Shown here piece after piece: positions 42,627 to 44,138 of a stretch of 44,138 bases of DNA. This DNA comes from Actinomycetes bacterium (GTDB lineage Bacteria; Actinomycetota; Actinomycetes; Propionibacteriales; Propionibacteriaceae): the NCBI GenBank assembly GCA_023458095.1, contig JAEXAS010000020.1, positions 1 through 44,138 of the forward strand, in the 5' to 3' direction. The notes under the pieces were generated by a model, which was given only the letters and a program-made list of their open reading frames with translations, did not search any database and was not told the origin of the DNA. How positions within the stretch are numbered: the first letter of the stretch is position 1; every line of letters starts with the position of its first letter. The position numbers were made by a program, and so were the translations under genes.

Positions 42627-44033
42627 GTGATGACAGTAGCGATTCTTGGTGGCGGTCCGGGTGGATATGAGGCTGCGTTGGTGGCCCGGCAGTTGGGCGG
42701 CGAGGTGACTTTGATCGAGCGCCGTGGCCTGGGCGGTTCGGCCGTGTTGACCGACGTGGTGCCCTCCAAGACGCTGATCGCTGCTGCGGAGGCGATGACC
42801 AAGATCGGCTCGGCCGAGGAACTCGGGCTGCGGCTGTGCGAGGGGACTACTCGACTGCGGGATGCCGTCCGGGTGGACATGGCCAAGGTCAACGCCCGAA
42901 TTCGAGGATTGGCGCAGGCGCAGTCGGCCGATGTCGCCGCGCGGTTGGCGGCCGAAGGAGTGCGGATCGTCGACGGCACGGGTCGGTTGGACGGCCCTCA
43001 TGCGGTGATCGCCGAAACCGCGACCGGCACCGAACGCATCGCTGCCGATGTCGTCCTTGTCGCCACCGGAGCTCATCCCCGAGAGCTGGACGCCGCCAAG
43101 CCGGACGGCAAGCGCATCTTCAACTGGGCCCAGATTTACGACCTCACCGAAGTTCCCGAGCACCTGATCGTGGTCGGATCCGGCGTCACCGGAGCCGAGT
43201 TCGCCTCGGCCTACGCCGCCTTGGGGGTCACTGTGACCCTGATCTCCTCGCGCGACAAAGTGCTTCCTGGTCAGGATGAGGATGCTGCCGACGTCATTCA
43301 GCAGGTCTTTGAGGCCTCGGGCATGACCGTGCTCAACCGTGCCCGCGCCGTGTCGGCCCAGGTGCGCGGCGAACAGGTGGTCGTCGGGCTGGCCGATGGA
43401 CGCGAGATTGTGGGTTCGCACTGTCTGATGGCGGTCGGGGCGATTCCCAACACCGCCGGGATCGGACTTGAGCAGGCCGGCGTCGAGCTGACCGAGTCCG
43501 GTCACATCATCGTGGACCGGGTGTCGCGTACCTCGGTCAACGGGGTCTACGCCGCCGGCGACTGCACCGGGGTCAATGCACTGGCCAGCGTCGCCGCCAT
43601 GCAGGGACGCATCGCCATGTGGCACTCGCTGGGTGACGCGGTCACCCCGTTGGACCTGAACACGGTCTGCGCGAACGTCTTCACCTCCCCAGAGATCGCC
43701 ACCGTCGGCCTGAGCCAATCCGAGGCCTGCAGCGCCGGCATCGAGATCGCCGCCATCACAATGCCGCTCAACGGAAACGCGCGGGCGAAGATGCAGGCGC
43801 TCGAGGACGGCTTCGTCAAAGTATTCAGCCTCCCGCTGACCGGCATCGTGGTCGGGGGAGTGGTGGTGTCGCCGTCGGCCTCGGAGCTGATCCACGCCTT
43901 GTCGATCGCTGTGCGGCAACGACTCACCGTCGATCAGTTGGCCGAGTCTTTCACCGTCTACCCGTCACTGTCGGGATCGATCGCTGAGGCCGCCCGCCGG
44001 TTACACGGCCAGGTCGCCGATCTGACCTACTGA
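42627..44033 (+). CDS. lpdA: LpdA-type NAD(P)H quinone reductase (flavoprotein disulfide reductase family)
   Basis: A 468-residue FAD flavoprotein. It has the FAD-binding AILGGGPGGYEAAL, a second dinucleotide fold VVGSGVTGAEFASAYAALG, and VYAAGDCTG. The redox disulfide CxxxxC of lipoamide dehydrogenase is missing: the segment reads GGSAVLTDVVPSKT. The C-terminal dimerisation domain also lacks the HPT catalytic motif. These changes mark the actinobacterial LpdA (Rv3303c-like) group, which reduces quinones with NAD(P)H rather than lipoamide. GTG 42627 fits the -10 spacing; the adjacent ATG at 42630 is an alternative. A 12-bp hairpin follows. Confidence 0.88.
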   Translation: MMTVAILGGGPGGYEAALVARQLGGEVTLIERRGLGGSAVLTDVVPSKTLIAAAEAMTKIGSAEELGLRLCEGTTRLRDAVRVDMAKVNARIRGLAQAQSADVAARLAAEGVRIVDGTGRLDGPHAVIAETATGTERIAADVVLVATGAHPRELDAAKPDGKRIFNWAQIYDLTEVPEHLIVVGSGVTGAEFASAYAALGVTVTLISSRDKVLPGQDEDAADVIQQVFEASGMTVLNRARAVSAQVRGEQVVVGLADGREIVGSHCLMAVGAIPNTAGIGLEQAGVELTESGHIIVDRVSRTSVNGVYAAGDCTGVNALASVAAMQGRIAMWHSLGDAVTPLDLNTVCANVFTSPEIATVGLSQSEACSAGIEIAAITMPLNGNARAKMQALEDGFVKVFSLPLTGIVVGGVVVSPSASELIHALSIAVRQRLTVDQLAESFTVYPSLSGSIAEAARRLHGQVADLTY

Positions 44034-44040
44034 GTCACGA

Positions 44041-44070
44041 GGCGTTCCTGATACCGCGATCAGGAACGCC
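44041..44070 (+). terminator. Perfect 12-bp hairpin after lpdA
   Basis: GGCGTTCCTGAT (44041-44052) and ATCAGGAACGCC (44059-44070) are exact complements with a 6-base loop, starting 8 bases after the stop. There is no T-tract. The last bases contain CGACGCTACG twice (44107-44116, 44127-44136), of unknown meaning. Confidence 0.6.
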
Positions 44071-44138
44071 CTGCGATCAACTCCTCCTCAGTGCTCCCCG
44101 GACCCCGACGCTACGTTTAGGCCGCGACGCTACGGGGC

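Noticed and set aside
42627..44033. Dihydrolipoamide dehydrogenase (E3) of 2-oxoacid dehydrogenases.
   Set aside because: The redox-active CxxxxC pair and the C-terminal HPT motif are absent, so a lipoamide function is not possible by the usual mechanism.

Overview
The window is high-GC, densely packed, with many GTG starts, ATGA/GTGA stop-start overlaps and many start codons 6-7 bases behind a TANNNT-like -10 hexamer (leaderless genes). With the mutA-mutB-meaB methylmalonyl-CoA mutase operon, a DUF222/HNH protein, and lpdA next to purine nucleoside phosphorylase and a phosphosugar mutase (an order I recall from mycobacteria), this points to an actinobacterium, most likely of the Propionibacteriales. 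No prophage, transposase or CRISPR array is visible; it looks chromosomal.

Layout. 1-1.1 kb: malate dehydrogenase (minus) with its terminator. 1.3-1.9 kb: histidine-type phosphatase. 2.0-10.6 kb: a cell-envelope locus: C39-like secreted peptidase, TarI-like cytidylyltransferase, NAD-dependent epimerase, TagF-like polymerase, an acyltransferase fused to a catalytically dead VanX/M15-like domain, a second C39-like exoprotein, and an intact M15 D-Ala-D-Ala dipeptidase-like lipoprotein. 10.6-13.9 kb: purU, an ExoA-like glycosyltransferase and a second TagF-like protein. 14-16.6 kb: CNNM/CBS membrane protein and an APH-fold protein. 16.7-21.8 kb: mutA, mutB, meaB. 21.9-24.0 kb: DUF3788-like gene and DUF222/HNH protein.

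24.1-26.5 kb is the most striking region. A Ro60 (TROVE/vWA, Rsr) orthologue with a 92-residue downstream partner is preceded by about 480 bp of non-coding DNA that folds into four consecutive Y-RNA-like structures. Each is closed by a long helix followed by the same core (GGGC-CGRM-G on the 5' side, CAC-GCCC on the 3' side). The second carries an almost perfect circularly permuted tRNA mimic: T-arm, acceptor stem closed by a cUUCGg tetraloop, U8-A9, then D-arm, as in YrlA RNAs. A -35 box and an 18-bp palindrome sit just upstream of the first RNA, and a 30-bp hairpin lies downstream of the two protein genes.

26.8-33.5 kb: a nucleoside uptake and salvage operon (BMP lipoprotein, ABC ATPase, two permeases, cytidine deaminase, adenosine deaminase). 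33.6-38.0 kb: a nonulosonic (sialic) acid locus (glycosyltransferase-like protein, NeuA-HAD fusion, NeuB, polysialyltransferase-like protein) with no NeuC. 38.0-39.5 kb: PiT phosphate transporter plus a small membrane protein. 39.6-42.1 kb: phosphosugar mutase and purine nucleoside phosphorylase, which complete the salvage route by handling ribose-1-phosphate. 42.1-44.0 kb: small membrane protein and a divergent LpdA-type quinone reductase with a 3' hairpin.

All functions are read from motifs and gene context by eye; no database search or folding program was run.
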